Below are positions 30,336 to 38,024 of a DNA stretch of 39,996 bases, one piece after another. The stretch's first letter is position 1; every line of letters starts with the position of its first letter. The notes beneath the pieces were generated by a model. That model was given only the letters and a program-made list of their open reading frames with translations. It searched no databases and was not told the DNA's origin. The stretch spans positions 1 to 39,996 of the IMG/VR virus record IMGVR_UViG_3300018080_000314. One strand, written 5' to 3'. The DNA comes from a virus. Position numbers and translations under genes: made by a program.

Positions 30336-30665
30336 TCATACCTCAACTGAGCAGTCATTCAGTCTCTGGCTTATTGTTTCTCGTATTGCCGTCTTTATGA
30401 TGTCTTTCAGCATGGACATTGCCACAGATTTCTCAAGGTCTGTTCGGATAACCATGCAAAGCTCTAGTTCTGCCAGATTTAATAATGATATTTTCACCTT
30501 TATAGGCATGGTGATTAGATCCAAATCGCTTTCGCTTTTGTATGTGTTTGGGGGTTTGTTTGTAACCTCGCTTTGGACCAGGTCTCTGTTTTGGTATATC
30601 ATCCCCTCGTAACCTTGCCCTATCAGGTATTTATTGTTTCTCTCGATGGCTCCATCTAATGTCAT
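30336..30665 (-). CDS. Hypothetical protein, 109 aa
   Basis: The sequence (AIERNNKYLIGQGYEGMIYQ, MPIKVKISLLNLAELELCMV, MSMLKDIIKTAIRETISQRL) has a beta-strand region and a C-terminal amphipathic helix. It overlaps the upstream gene by 4 bases. No family is recognised. Confidence 0.6.
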   Translation of the reverse strand: MTLDGAIERNNKYLIGQGYEGMIYQNRDLVQSEVTNKPPNTYKSESDLDLITMPIKVKISLLNLAELELCMVIRTDLEKSVAMSMLKDIIKTAIRETISQRLNDCSVEV

Positions 30666-31027
30666 TGTTCTCCTTTCAGGGGTTCTACCTCAAACCCACC
30701 ACTAGCAATCTCGTAGGGGTTTACTTTCTCAGTAAAAGTCAATGGTTCTACCTTCTTGAAGCCAGCTTTGAGCATATCGTTCCTTCCTGCACAGTATGCT
30801 TCAAATAGCGTTTCATACTTATGCCACCAATCATTTTCAGGCAAACTCTGGTCATCTGCCCTTACCTCTATGCCGTCTATGCGCATGATTTCGGCTGCCC
30901 TTACATTGAACTCCCTTTGCCAGTCGTTATCTGCATCTTTGAGTGGTTTATAGGGCACCACATCTCCACGATATTGCTGATACAGCCTGTCTGCTATTTT
31001 CTCTCTTACTCTCTCAATCTTGTTCAT
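30662..31027 (-). CDS. Hypothetical protein, 121 aa
   Basis: A charged protein (REKIADRLYQQYRGDVVPYK, REFNVRAAEIMRIDGIEVRA, YETLFEAYCAGRNDMLKAGF). The middle motif W....A..I..ID.IEV is reminiscent of small phage proteins of unknown function. The start overlaps the upstream stop by 4 bases, and the stop overlaps the next start. No cysteine cluster or membrane segment. Confidence 0.6.
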   Translation of the reverse strand: MNKIERVREKIADRLYQQYRGDVVPYKPLKDADNDWQREFNVRAAEIMRIDGIEVRADDQSLPENDWWHKYETLFEAYCAGRNDMLKAGFKKVEPLTFTEKVNPYEIASGGFEVEPLKGEQ

Positions 31028-31260
31028 TGTTCCCCCTTCTCAGAATAGCCCTTTGGGGCGGTTGCATTGCGTTCTGCATTATCGAGAATCCCTTTAATTA
31101 GGCGTACATGCCTTTGGACTCCCACATCTCCGGTCGCCTCCAGTAGAAACTTGTAAGCCCTTTGGCGTGCCTGCCAACATTTAGCGTCTCCAGCAATGCT
31201 TCGGCTTTTCTTGAGATAGCAGTCTTGCTTGAATTGTGCGAGTATTGTTCTCTGTCTCAT
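31024..31260 (-). CDS. Small basic helical protein, 78 aa
   Basis: MRQRTILAQFKQDCYLKKSR and QRAYKFLLEATGDVGVQRHV are basic, amphipathic helices consistent with nucleic-acid binding. No Shine-Dalgarno is obvious. It is the second gene after leader RNA C. No family is recognised. Confidence 0.55.
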   Translation of the reverse strand: MRQRTILAQFKQDCYLKKSRSIAGDAKCWQARQRAYKFLLEATGDVGVQRHVRLIKGILDNAERNATAPKGYSEKGEQ

Positions 31261-31285
31261 TTCACCTTATAGCCCTTTTGGGCAG

Positions 31286-31741
31286 TCAATTATTTTCCCA
31301 AGGTCTATAGGACTCCTCGTATATTTCTTTGATGCAGTCAGGGCAAATATCCATAGGTTTCTCTTGATACCGTAAACGCCCCCATCGCCTAGGATTTATT
31401 GGGTCGTCCTGTCCCATTTCTTCATTGCCACAGATAGCGCATACCTTCATTTGTGCCATTGCTATCTTTGCTTGCTTTACTTTTAAAGGCAGCATCATCC
31501 AGTCAATAGCCTGCTGACGGGATAAAGGCATATTCATAGAGTAGTTGCAATAGGTTAGCTTCCCCCATTGAGTTCCCTTCTTGATATTACCTCCATCTCG
31601 TTTAGGGCATCTTCTAAATGCCACATCAATACCCATAGAGCTTATTCCTTGGATATACGGGCTATTCAATGCGGCGTACTCCAGATGCGCCAATTTATCC
31701 TCGGCTTGTTGCCTAGTTATTCCTTTGCTCATTTCACTCAT
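31286..31741 (-). CDS. Zinc-binding protein, 151 aa
   Basis: The N-terminus is helical (GITRQQAEDKLAHLEYAALN). The C-terminal third has CAICGNEEMGQDDPINPRRW and DICPDCIKEIYEES, giving two CxxC knuckles. It may be a small regulatory or nuclease-associated factor. The start lies downstream of the hairpins of leader C with no Shine-Dalgarno; an in-frame ATG four codons later is an alternative. Confidence 0.65.
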   Translation of the reverse strand: MSEMSKGITRQQAEDKLAHLEYAALNSPYIQGISSMGIDVAFRRCPKRDGGNIKKGTQWGKLTYCNYSMNMPLSRQQAIDWMMLPLKVKQAKIAMAQMKVCAICGNEEMGQDDPINPRRWGRLRYQEKPMDICPDCIKEIYEESYRPWENN

Positions 31742-31753
31742 TCTGGGCGGGGC

Positions 31754-31990
31754 TGGTGAGCCTATCTAGTATCCTCACCATTTACCCGTCTATTGGCACC
31801 CCACCTTGCCTTCGCTAGAATATTCTCCTGCAACCCATTCGAGCTACAGTAGCGAAAGCTCTGTGCTGGCTGTCGGTACACCCCTCAACATTTAAGCAAG
31901 CAGGGGGACTGGTTTCTTGCCACCAGCACTATTAAATTCTTAATGTTCAGTGGTAGCGGGATAGGCTTCACCACTTCCTATCCCGCCACC
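31754..31990 (-). ncRNA. Structured leader RNA C, four helices
   Basis: Minus-strand order: a 14-bp hairpin with one mismatch (31990-31952, core GGCGGGATAGG/CCTATCCCGC); a 67-nt domain closed by GTGCTGG/CCAGCAC (31929-31863); a TTCGCTA/TAGCGAA helix (31856-31811); and TGGTGAG/CTCACCA (31780-31754). No convincing ORF spans this region. The 67-nt domain has the same length and closing stem as the one in leader A. It precedes the 151-aa gene. No known family is recognised. Confidence 0.5.
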
Positions 31991-32058
31991 TATATCAAAA
32001 AGGAGGAGACGTTGATAATAGTCTGCATAGACCTTTTTATATTTACACCCATTATCAT
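31990..32058 (-). CDS. Possible 22-aa peptide
   Basis: MIMGVNIKRSMQTIINVSSF plus LI, with TAAGGGG before the ATG, just after the exonuclease gene. It could be a leader peptide for the structured region that follows. Low confidence. Confidence 0.28.
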   Translation of the reverse strand: MIMGVNIKRSMQTIINVSSFLI

Positions 32059-32066
32059 ACCCCTTA

Positions 32067-32675
32067 TCAGTCATTATCATGTCTTAATTTATAAATCTCA
32101 AGAAGGTGCTTGAATATCCCTTTCTCTTTTCGTAGGTCTGTCCGTATGGGACAGGCAAATCTGTCGTCTTTGGGCAACCAGAGTATCTGGTGACATTTAA
32201 CCTTTTGGTTATTTTCTAGGCCGAGTATGTCATAGCCTGCAAGCTGCAACCAAAAGGAATCATAAATACCATTTGACGTTTTAACATCAGCCCGTCTTTG
32301 CCAATCTACAAAGTAGAGGTCAAATTGTCCGCCATACTTTAATTTCTCGGATACCATTGGTTGTTCTACTATTACTTTAGGTTCACCCAATCTTTTTATC
32401 TCTTCGTTCCACCAGTGGAGGAATTTACCAAAGCACTTCGCCACGGTCTGGTCATGCAAGTCAATCGCTTCACCGGTGAAGAAATGTAAGACAGCTTCAT
32501 GCACCAGTGTCCCAATATCGCCAGCACTATCTCTTTCTTCTCGCCAGTCCTTTCCCTCACAACCTAACTTCCATGCCCATTGAATAAGCTGTGGCTTATC
32601 TAATTGATTGATTATCGTGGTAACACCTGGCACGACTGTGCCGTCTTTGAGTTTGTAAATATTCTTAGGCATCAT
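32067..32675 (-). CDS. PD-(D/E)XK exonuclease partner of RecT, 202 aa
   Basis: The motifs fit the RecB/Cas4/lambda-exonuclease group: GTLVHEAVLHF (residues 55-65), KYGGQFDLYFVD (Asp119), RRADVKTSNG (Asp130, Lys132) and the Gln-Tyr motif WLQLAGYDI. It would resect double-stranded DNA to expose single strands for the RecT-type annealing protein encoded directly upstream; their genes overlap by 4 bases. Together they form the two-component recombination module common in phages. Two adjacent Met codons are possible starts. Confidence 0.82.
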   Translation of the reverse strand: MMPKNIYKLKDGTVVPGVTTIINQLDKPQLIQWAWKLGCEGKDWREERDSAGDIGTLVHEAVLHFFTGEAIDLHDQTVAKCFGKFLHWWNEEIKRLGEPKVIVEQPMVSEKLKYGGQFDLYFVDWQRRADVKTSNGIYDSFWLQLAGYDILGLENNQKVKCHQILWLPKDDRFACPIRTDLRKEKGIFKHLLEIYKLRHDND

Positions 32676-33634
32676 TCCTCTTCGGTCGCATCTACCTCAA
32701 CCGCACCCAACTTTTTAGCTTCCTCTATTAGCAAATTGGAGCTTTTTTGCTCACCCAATTTATCTATCTCCCATAGAGCTTCAACCTGTTCCTTTTCTGA
32801 TAATTTGCTCCATGTCCTGTTACCATAATTTTCCTTACACCAATCATTGACTTTTGATGCATTCATATTAGCTTCCTCAGCCCTAGCCTTTAGAATAATT
32901 TTTATTTGGTCATTGAAATTACAGAATTGGTTATCTACGATATTATGGTATCTTTTCCCAAATTTATTAACCTTCCAGCTATCGCCATGCTCAGGACACA
33001 TCTCAAGAAAATGTGCATAGGGATTTTTATTGTCTATTTCAGGTTCTAATTCCTGTTCAAATTCTGGTGTTATTTGACTTGGTTCTTCTGCCTCATGGAA
33101 TTCAGTAATAACATTATCGGCTTGAGCCATTTCCTCATTGGTATATAATCCTGATAGTTCCTCTGGAAAACCCTTTCGTAATAACTTGGCTTCAGCACAT
33201 TTCTCCAACATGGTTTCGGGCATCTTTCTCCATATCTGGTTACTGTCAACTTTATATTCGTTAAATTTAGCCGTAGCAGAAAACTCAAATGCCTGTCCAT
33301 TCATTATCTTTATTCCAAATACAGTAGCCCTTAATAGATTCCCCCTGCTGTCATACTCAAAGTTTGTGGGCTTTGTCCCAGGGGCATACTTACCAGTTCG
33401 TTCCGCTATCAACCGAAAGCCATCTATCCCTGTCTGGATTGTTCCCTGCCCACCACGCTTAACAAAATGTATTTGCCTTGTGAGTGGGTTAAGTCCCCTC
33501 ATGCTTGCCGTGTAAAGGAATAGAGATAATTCTTGGTCTGTGGCATCCCTAGCCACCGTCTTTTTGATAAGGTCAAGTTCTTGATTTGTGAAATTTTGTA
33601 ATGCCTTTTCACTCTTTGCCATTGCTGTAGTCAT
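32672..33634 (-). CDS. recT: RecT/Bet-family single-strand annealing protein
   Basis: The 320-residue sequence matches phage recombination protein Bet: FTNQELDLIKKTVARDATDQ, then LYTASMRGLNPLTRQIHFVK, GIDGFRLIAERTGKY and KCAEAKLLRKGFPEELSGLY, the usual order in this family. It anneals complementary single strands and promotes strand invasion during phage recombination or replication. AAGGAGG precedes the ATG at ideal spacing. The C-terminal ~130 residues are variable and acidic, perhaps binding single-strand-binding protein or the adjacent exonuclease. Confidence 0.9.
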   Translation of the reverse strand: MTTAMAKSEKALQNFTNQELDLIKKTVARDATDQELSLFLYTASMRGLNPLTRQIHFVKRGGQGTIQTGIDGFRLIAERTGKYAPGTKPTNFEYDSRGNLLRATVFGIKIMNGQAFEFSATAKFNEYKVDSNQIWRKMPETMLEKCAEAKLLRKGFPEELSGLYTNEEMAQADNVITEFHEAEEPSQITPEFEQELEPEIDNKNPYAHFLEMCPEHGDSWKVNKFGKRYHNIVDNQFCNFNDQIKIILKARAEEANMNASKVNDWCKENYGNRTWSKLSEKEQVEALWEIDKLGEQKSSNLLIEEAKKLGAVEVDATEEE

Positions 33635-33939
33635 TCAACCTCCTTGCATGGATTATTCCTCTCTTGGTATAGTTTCAATCTCTTTTTATCGTAGGGGTCA
33701 AGAGCGTTTATTACGGCGTCTACGACTTTTATTCTGGCTTCATCTCTCCACCATATATTTTTATTGAAGTCTGCATCTGCCAGCGTTTTAATGGGAATCT
33801 CAAAGGCATCAACCTCTAATGAATCTTCTATTAACCTTAAATCCTCGCTCCAGCATGATGGGCAGACTAAATAACCATTCTTATGTTCGCCATCTTCGTA
33901 ATGAAATCTAGTGTCACATACTACGCACTCGTATATCAT
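33631..33939 (-). CDS. Zinc-ribbon protein upstream of RecT, 102 aa
   Basis: The N-terminus YECVVCDTRFHYEDGE and LVCPSCWSEDL form a two-knuckle zinc ribbon; the rest is helical and acidic then basic (NALDPYDKKRLKLYQERNNP). It overlaps the RecT start by 4 bases. It probably assists recombination or regulates the operon. No specific family is recognised. Confidence 0.68.
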   Translation of the reverse strand: MIYECVVCDTRFHYEDGEHKNGYLVCPSCWSEDLRLIEDSLEVDAFEIPIKTLADADFNKNIWWRDEARIKVVDAVINALDPYDKKRLKLYQERNNPCKEVE

Positions 33940-33941
33940 TT

Positions 33942-34154
33942 TTAATCCATCCTATCGCATATCGCTGAGTACATAACCTCGCATCGCCACGCATAGGGGC
34001 AGACCCCTGTGTCCTCACAATTAAAAGAAACATCAAGGTTGGCGTGTTTCTTGCAACATTCACCCATCTCTCCAATGAGATTATTAAACGACCTTCGTTT
34101 CATCGGCCTGTAGGTTTTAAGATTCTCATGCATTGTTCTTAATACTCTATACAT
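33942..34154 (-). CDS. Cys-rich hypothetical protein, 70 aa
   Basis: A basic N-terminus (MYRVLRTMHENLKTYRPMKR) is followed by CCKKHANLDVSFNCEDTGVC and YAWRCEVMYSAICDR. Six cysteines could bind zinc or form an iron-sulphur site. It overlaps the upstream gene by 16 bases. No family is recognised. Confidence 0.58.
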   Translation of the reverse strand: MYRVLRTMHENLKTYRPMKRRSFNNLIGEMGECCKKHANLDVSFNCEDTGVCPYAWRCEVMYSAICDRMD

Positions 34155-34345
34155 AGGTTTAGTTCCCTTATCTCTTCTTCACAGATAGTCCTTAGTTCTT
34201 CTACGGTTACACTGGAAGTCGGATAAGCAATAAATTTGTCCTTGAAATAGAGTTTAAGTATGTGGTCGTCTTCTTCTAATCTAAACCCCATCAGTCCGTA
34301 TTCCCCTAATACCGCTTGATTGATTTCTCTTGTAAAAACTACCAT
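34139..34345 (-). CDS. Hypothetical protein, 68 aa
   Basis: MVVFTREINQAVLGEYGLMG, DDHILKLYFKDKFIAYPTSS and VEELRTICEEEIRELNL show a beta-strand core with a C-terminal helix. Its start follows 2 bases after the upstream stop. Unknown function. Confidence 0.6.
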   Translation of the reverse strand: MVVFTREINQAVLGEYGLMGFRLEEDDHILKLYFKDKFIAYPTSSVTVEELRTICEEEIRELNLCIEY

Positions 34346-34347
34346 TT

Positions 34348-34686
34348 TTAACCCCCTTTTCTTCTCTGGGTGTTATTACTCGGCTTAACTCTTTTACCCC
34401 TAAATTTCCCTTGTTCCCCAATGGTTTTTTCACCGATTAGGCGATTTCTCTGCAACCTCTCACCCATTTTCCTCCGTGTTTCGGCAGAATATTTGCGTGG
34501 TATCTTTATGGTTACTAATTTTTTAGGTATGGTATAGAGCTTCCCTCCATAACCATTATTAAAATAAGGCTTTATGCCTATTCTTTTCTCTATTCTTGTC
34601 TGGAGTGATTTGCTGTAGGTTAATAGGTCGGCATCGGGGGATGATTCATCGAAGTTGATTGTGGTTTCCTTTTCTTCAAGTTCCAT
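34348..34686 (-). CDS. Conserved phage protein of unknown function, 112 aa
   Basis: The sequence SSPDADLLTYSKSLQTRIEK, IGIKPYFNNGYGGKLYTIPK and YSAETRRKMGERLQRN belongs to a small protein type seen in many phages (SPDA...Y.+SLQTR+EK.+G...NNG.GG..Y..PKKL). It is basic at the C-terminus (NNTQRRKGG). Function is not known to me. It lies between the recombinase remnant and the recombination module. Confidence 0.65.
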   Translation of the reverse strand: MELEEKETTINFDESSPDADLLTYSKSLQTRIEKRIGIKPYFNNGYGGKLYTIPKKLVTIKIPRKYSAETRRKMGERLQRNRLIGEKTIGEQGKFRGKRVKPSNNTQRRKGG

Positions 34687-34688
34687 GT

Positions 34689-34913
34689 TTATTTCAGCCT
34701 GTGGAATACCTTACTCGGCGTATGTTTATGGTGAATTGCGATAACATCTTCTACCATTAGGGGCGTGTAGTAGTTGGCTGTGGTTGTTATATTAGAATGC
34801 CCCAGAATTAAGGATAATGATTTAAGATTTCCACCGTCTTTCAGGTGGAATACACCAAACGACCTTCTTAATACCTGCGGGCCGAACTGAGTACCTTCAT
34901 AACCTACTTTCAA
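34689..34913 (-). CDS. Tyrosine-recombinase C-terminal remnant, 74 aa
   Basis: The frame has GPQVLRRSFGVFHLKDGGNL, then SLILGHSNITTTANYYTPL, the conserved end of a tyrosine integrase: the arginine of box II, LGHS, and the catalytic Tyr region. The box II His is Gln here. Family-like sequence (TPLRESGLYKIIRRFLLKVG) extends upstream of the TTG start to an in-frame TAA near 34,990, but the N-terminal ~200 residues and the first catalytic Arg are absent. The TTG has GAAGG 6 bases upstream and a promoter precedes it. It is probably a decayed integrase, or a short protein reused for DNA binding. Confidence 0.7.
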   Translation of the reverse strand: MKVGYEGTQFGPQVLRRSFGVFHLKDGGNLKSLSLILGHSNITTTANYYTPLMVEDVIAIHHKHTPSKVFHRLK

Positions 34914-34996
34914 TAAGAACCTTCGGATTATCTTATATAATCCGCTTTCCCTTAAGGGTGTCTTCTTGTGCCTGTTATCTTCGCGGATTTCTTATA

Positions 34997-35025
34997 AGTA
35001 AATCATGCCCTTAAAATCTTGTCAA
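34997..35025 (-). promoter_or_regulatory. Leftward early promoter
   Basis: On the minus strand, TTGACA (complement of 35020-35025), a 17-base spacer and TTTACT (complement of 34997-35002) point toward the recombinase remnant and the RecT operon. It lies just downstream of the late-operon terminator, as expected for a new transcription unit. Confidence 0.65.
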
Positions 35026-35071
35026 GTGCCAAATCTAGCTTTATTTACTCGTAAGGTTTGTATTTAGGCAT

Positions 35072-35104
35072 AAAAAAATATCCCCCCGCTAAAAAGCAGG
35101 GAGA
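35072..35104 (-). terminator. Late-operon rho-independent terminator
   Basis: On the minus strand, TCTCCCTGCT pairs with AGCGGGGGGA (10 bp, two G-U pairs) around a TTTT loop, followed by a run of seven T residues. It begins 13 bases after the last structural gene. Confidence 0.9.
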
Positions 35105-35116
35105 TGTTATTCTATT

Positions 35117-35518
35117 TTAGTAGTCGTACAATCCCCAACAGGTAAGTTTTACTCTGTATTCTGGGGATTTATCTTTTTCCAGTAGTTCAGTTGTTACCTC
35201 AAACCCGTCCTGGTCTATTTTAATAAATCTTTCCTTATTATCTAAACCTTTTAATGTGGCTGGCTCGGTCTCGGTTGCCACGGCTGAAAGCTCATCGAGT
35301 ATTTTATTGACTAAGGCAAGTTCATTAACACCCGCCCTATTGATATTATGCTCCCGACACTCGATAACCATATCTATTCTATTCTTAATCATGGAGGGTG
35401 CTGGCTTGAATAAGGGTGTGATATTCCATGCCTTCTTGCCGTTTATGGTTGCTAACGTATAGGAGTATTCATCTCCCTTGTGGTCGCCTGTATTCACAAT
35501 AAACTTTACATCCATCAT
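35117..35518 (-). CDS. Last gene of the structural operon, 133 aa
   Basis: A mixed alpha/beta protein (MDVKFIVNTGDHKGDEYSYT, LATINGKKAWNITPLFKP, NELALVNKILDELSAVATET, TTELLEKDKSPEYRVKLTCW). Its start overlaps the stop of the beta-propeller tail gene (ATGA-like). No domain is recognised. The position suggests a tail-associated or chaperone role. Confidence 0.65.
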   Translation of the reverse strand: MMDVKFIVNTGDHKGDEYSYTLATINGKKAWNITPLFKPAPSMIKNRIDMVIECREHNINRAGVNELALVNKILDELSAVATETEPATLKGLDNKERFIKIDQDGFEVTTELLEKDKSPEYRVKLTCWGLYDY

Positions 35519-37827
35519 GTCTCCAATAGCTTAAGTGTAACCCACCAGACTTCCGTTCTCATAGTCTCGTCATAGGCTAATTGCTCAGTATATCCGTCCC
35601 TGGCAAAGACGCAAGTATATGTAGTCTCATCTGGTGCGGTTATGGTTATCTCCCCACCAGCGTCATAGATAGTTCTTAGATTAGATAAGTCGGTAGAAAC
35701 AGTCCTTTCTTCCACCATGTTATCTCTTAACCTGATTTCAGGTGCCAGTTGAATAGTGGCGGTTATCTGTTGCTTCCTTGTTGGCTGAAGGACGGCATAA
35801 GTTACAATCCCAGCACCACCTTTACCGTAGAGAATAGGTGTATACTCGTCCACAGAAGCAGCCATAGCAAACTTGAACCTTATTCTTTCGGAAGATTGTC
35901 CTATATCTCTTGAATCAGTAGTCTCCGAAGGATACCCTCCTGAATATGCACTTGTGGTTAAAGCCGTCATTGCAGTCCATGAACCGCCTTTGATTTGATA
36001 ATACGGAGTTATGGAAGTCTTATCCGTACAGCAAATACTGGTAAAGTCAACCGACTTCCAGTATTTAGTTTCGGTGGGGAAGTTAGACACATACCAGGGT
36101 GCGTAGAAAGTCCCCGATGATTGACATTCATACCCAGTTTCAGTGTAGGGTTGGGAATATCCCACTGGTATGAAATAGGGGATAATCCCATCTGTATAAG
36201 TATCCGTCCCCACATATAACCTTTTAGAACCTGATAAACTGGAAATGAGCATGGAGGTTATATCGTTGTGAGAGCTTAACGTATAAAGCGGGTGCCAGTA
36301 GAAGTCGGTACTGCCCTCTACATTCTCCCATCTACCTGATAGGATTTTAATATCCGAACCGTTATCAAAAGCAGCATAGAGATATGTCTCATCGCCACAG
36401 ACTGCCAATAGTTCTTCGTCATAGTCCGAGTCGCCAACGGCATATTTAGTAGGTGAAAGTGTAGTAATCGTCCCCGAAGAAACGTCATACTCATAGAGTG
36501 AATTAGTACCCGAACCGATATATAAATTCCCCTTCCAGTAATACAATCCATAAGTATAGGTAGTAGAAGCCTCTGAAGATATTTCGGGGATTAGTTCGAG
36601 GACATCGCTGCCAGAAAGATAATAAACAGAGTCCTGCTTTCTAACGAACCATGTATCTTCATGGTCAACCAGTCCCGTAATGTCCCAGTCATCACTATCA
36701 ACCTGATACGGTGTTGAAAATGCCGTACCCCCGTTTATCGGATTATCGCTGCTTCTTAATGTGCTGTTGGTATCCGAGATAAGAAAGACAGAACCGCCGA
36801 TGTTAGCCATATACTTGGCGGTAGAATTAGATAGAGTACACTCTGTGAACGTGCTTAAATCTGCGGTATAGTAATACTCATCACTCCAACCTTGTGCGAT
36901 GTAGAGATAGTTTTCAAACACGCAAAGATCGGTGATGGTTTGAGGCAAAGTACCTATTTGAACTGCCGAACCCGAAGCGATATTGAATAAACAATTCCCC
37001 ATTGAGACAACAATATCATCGCCGAACTCCACTATATCTGTAACTGCACCATATTCCCAGTCATCATAAGTAACGGCAGCGTCATCCAGGTGGACATAGC
37101 TTACATCGGCATCATAATGTATAACTAGCCGTAGCCGTGTGGCACTTTGGCTCAATCTCTTGCTTACAGTTCCTTGTTGCCATGTGATAGTTTCTGTTAT
37201 GGCATCCGTCCCCTCTGTTTCGTCTACCCCATCATCTATGCCTACCCATCCTTCTGTACCACTGCTACCGCTAAAAAACCATGCGGTGAATGTAAATGAT
37301 GTTCCCCGATATTTAACATCCCAATCAATATCCTGATAGATTGTGCCAGCATCGTTTTCGGATACCCTTGCACTATATGTCCCCTCATGCGCTTGAGTGA
37401 CAGACATGGTCACGCCATCTCCCGTAGAAGTCCAATTAGTAAGTGTACTTTCATTATCCCAAACCTCTAATCCACCATCTGTTACTGTGGCAGTCGCTGG
37501 CTCGCTTCCAAAGGAAATAGCACTCAATTTCTTAGGAGCTAAAGTAACCTCGTTCTTGAACCTTGCATCGCAGTTTTCGGAATCGTAATACTTATATTGG
37601 TCGTCTAATTTGAAGTCCTGAAATCCCTTACGCCAGTCTACCTGAGAAATCTGGATCTCTCTTTCTGGTTGTAGATTAGTCGGAGAAGCGGATTCGGTTA
37701 CTAATGTCTGTGGTGTAAGCGGAGCATCGGAGATATTAAAATCTTTTGTTTGGCCCTGCTGCCGAAGCATATACTCATAATCGGTGCTACTATAAGTGAT
37801 AATAAAATCGTACTTATCTGCCCCCAT
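35515..37827 (-). CDS. Beta-propeller tail protein (podovirus nozzle-like), about 770 aa
   Basis: I start at MGADKYDFIITYSST (37827) with GGAGGAAATA before it. In order: an N-terminal strand region; a CBM-like jelly-roll (GLEVWDNESTLTNWTSTG, TYSARVSENDAGTIYQ, WVGIDDGVDETEG); then repeated blade-like units (VTDIVEFGDDIVVSMGNCLF, ITDLCVFENYLYIAQGWS, YGLYYWKGNLYIGSGTNSLY, ETYLYAAFDNGSDIKILSG) consistent with a beta-propeller; and a C-terminal beta domain. T7-type tail nozzle proteins use a beta-propeller, and the protein follows the adaptor gene, so a tail-tube/nozzle role fits. The assignment is by fold pattern and gene order. Confidence 0.7.
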   Translation of the reverse strand: MGADKYDFIITYSSTDYEYMLRQQGQTKDFNISDAPLTPQTLVTESASPTNLQPEREIQISQVDWRKGFQDFKLDDQYKYYDSENCDARFKNEVTLAPKKLSAISFGSEPATATVTDGGLEVWDNESTLTNWTSTGDGVTMSVTQAHEGTYSARVSENDAGTIYQDIDWDVKYRGTSFTFTAWFFSGSSGTEGWVGIDDGVDETEGTDAITETITWQQGTVSKRLSQSATRLRLVIHYDADVSYVHLDDAAVTYDDWEYGAVTDIVEFGDDIVVSMGNCLFNIASGSAVQIGTLPQTITDLCVFENYLYIAQGWSDEYYYTADLSTFTECTLSNSTAKYMANIGGSVFLISDTNSTLRSSDNPINGGTAFSTPYQVDSDDWDITGLVDHEDTWFVRKQDSVYYLSGSDVLELIPEISSEASTTYTYGLYYWKGNLYIGSGTNSLYEYDVSSGTITTLSPTKYAVGDSDYDEELLAVCGDETYLYAAFDNGSDIKILSGRWENVEGSTDFYWHPLYTLSSHNDITSMLISSLSGSKRLYVGTDTYTDGIIPYFIPVGYSQPYTETGYECQSSGTFYAPWYVSNFPTETKYWKSVDFTSICCTDKTSITPYYQIKGGSWTAMTALTTSAYSGGYPSETTDSRDIGQSSERIRFKFAMAASVDEYTPILYGKGGAGIVTYAVLQPTRKQQITATIQLAPEIRLRDNMVEERTVSTDLSNLRTIYDAGGEITITAPDETTYTCVFARDGYTEQLAYDETMRTEVWWVTLKLLET

Positions 37828-38024
37828 TATTTCCTCCAAGTCCTTGTTCTGATATGTTCTTTAGGCCACAGCTTTTTCATCTTCGCTTCGTAGTCGTCCA
37901 CGTCAAAGCCCGCTTCCCTTAAGTGTTTTCTCATCTCGGACTTCTCAGCGTCGGTTAGTTGATTGTACCGCTGTGCCGAGAGGTATTGGGGTTTGTTATT
38001 TTGTATTATCTCTTCTTTATTCAT
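37827..38024 (-). CDS. Small helical protein, 65 aa
   Basis: MNKEEIIQNNKPQYLSAQRY, NQLTDAEKSEMRKHLREAGF and DVDDYEAKMKKLW are charged helices. It overlaps the adaptor gene by 4 bases and the tail gene by one base. Perhaps a structural linker or chaperone. No family is recognised. Confidence 0.6.
   Translation of the reverse strand: MNKEEIIQNNKPQYLSAQRYNQLTDAEKSEMRKHLREAGFDVDDYEAKMKKLWPKEHIRTRTWRK

Noticed and set aside
31811-31856. Possible tRNA D-arm (GTAGCTCGAATGGGTT) in leader C
   Set aside because: No matching acceptor or T arm can be drawn around it.
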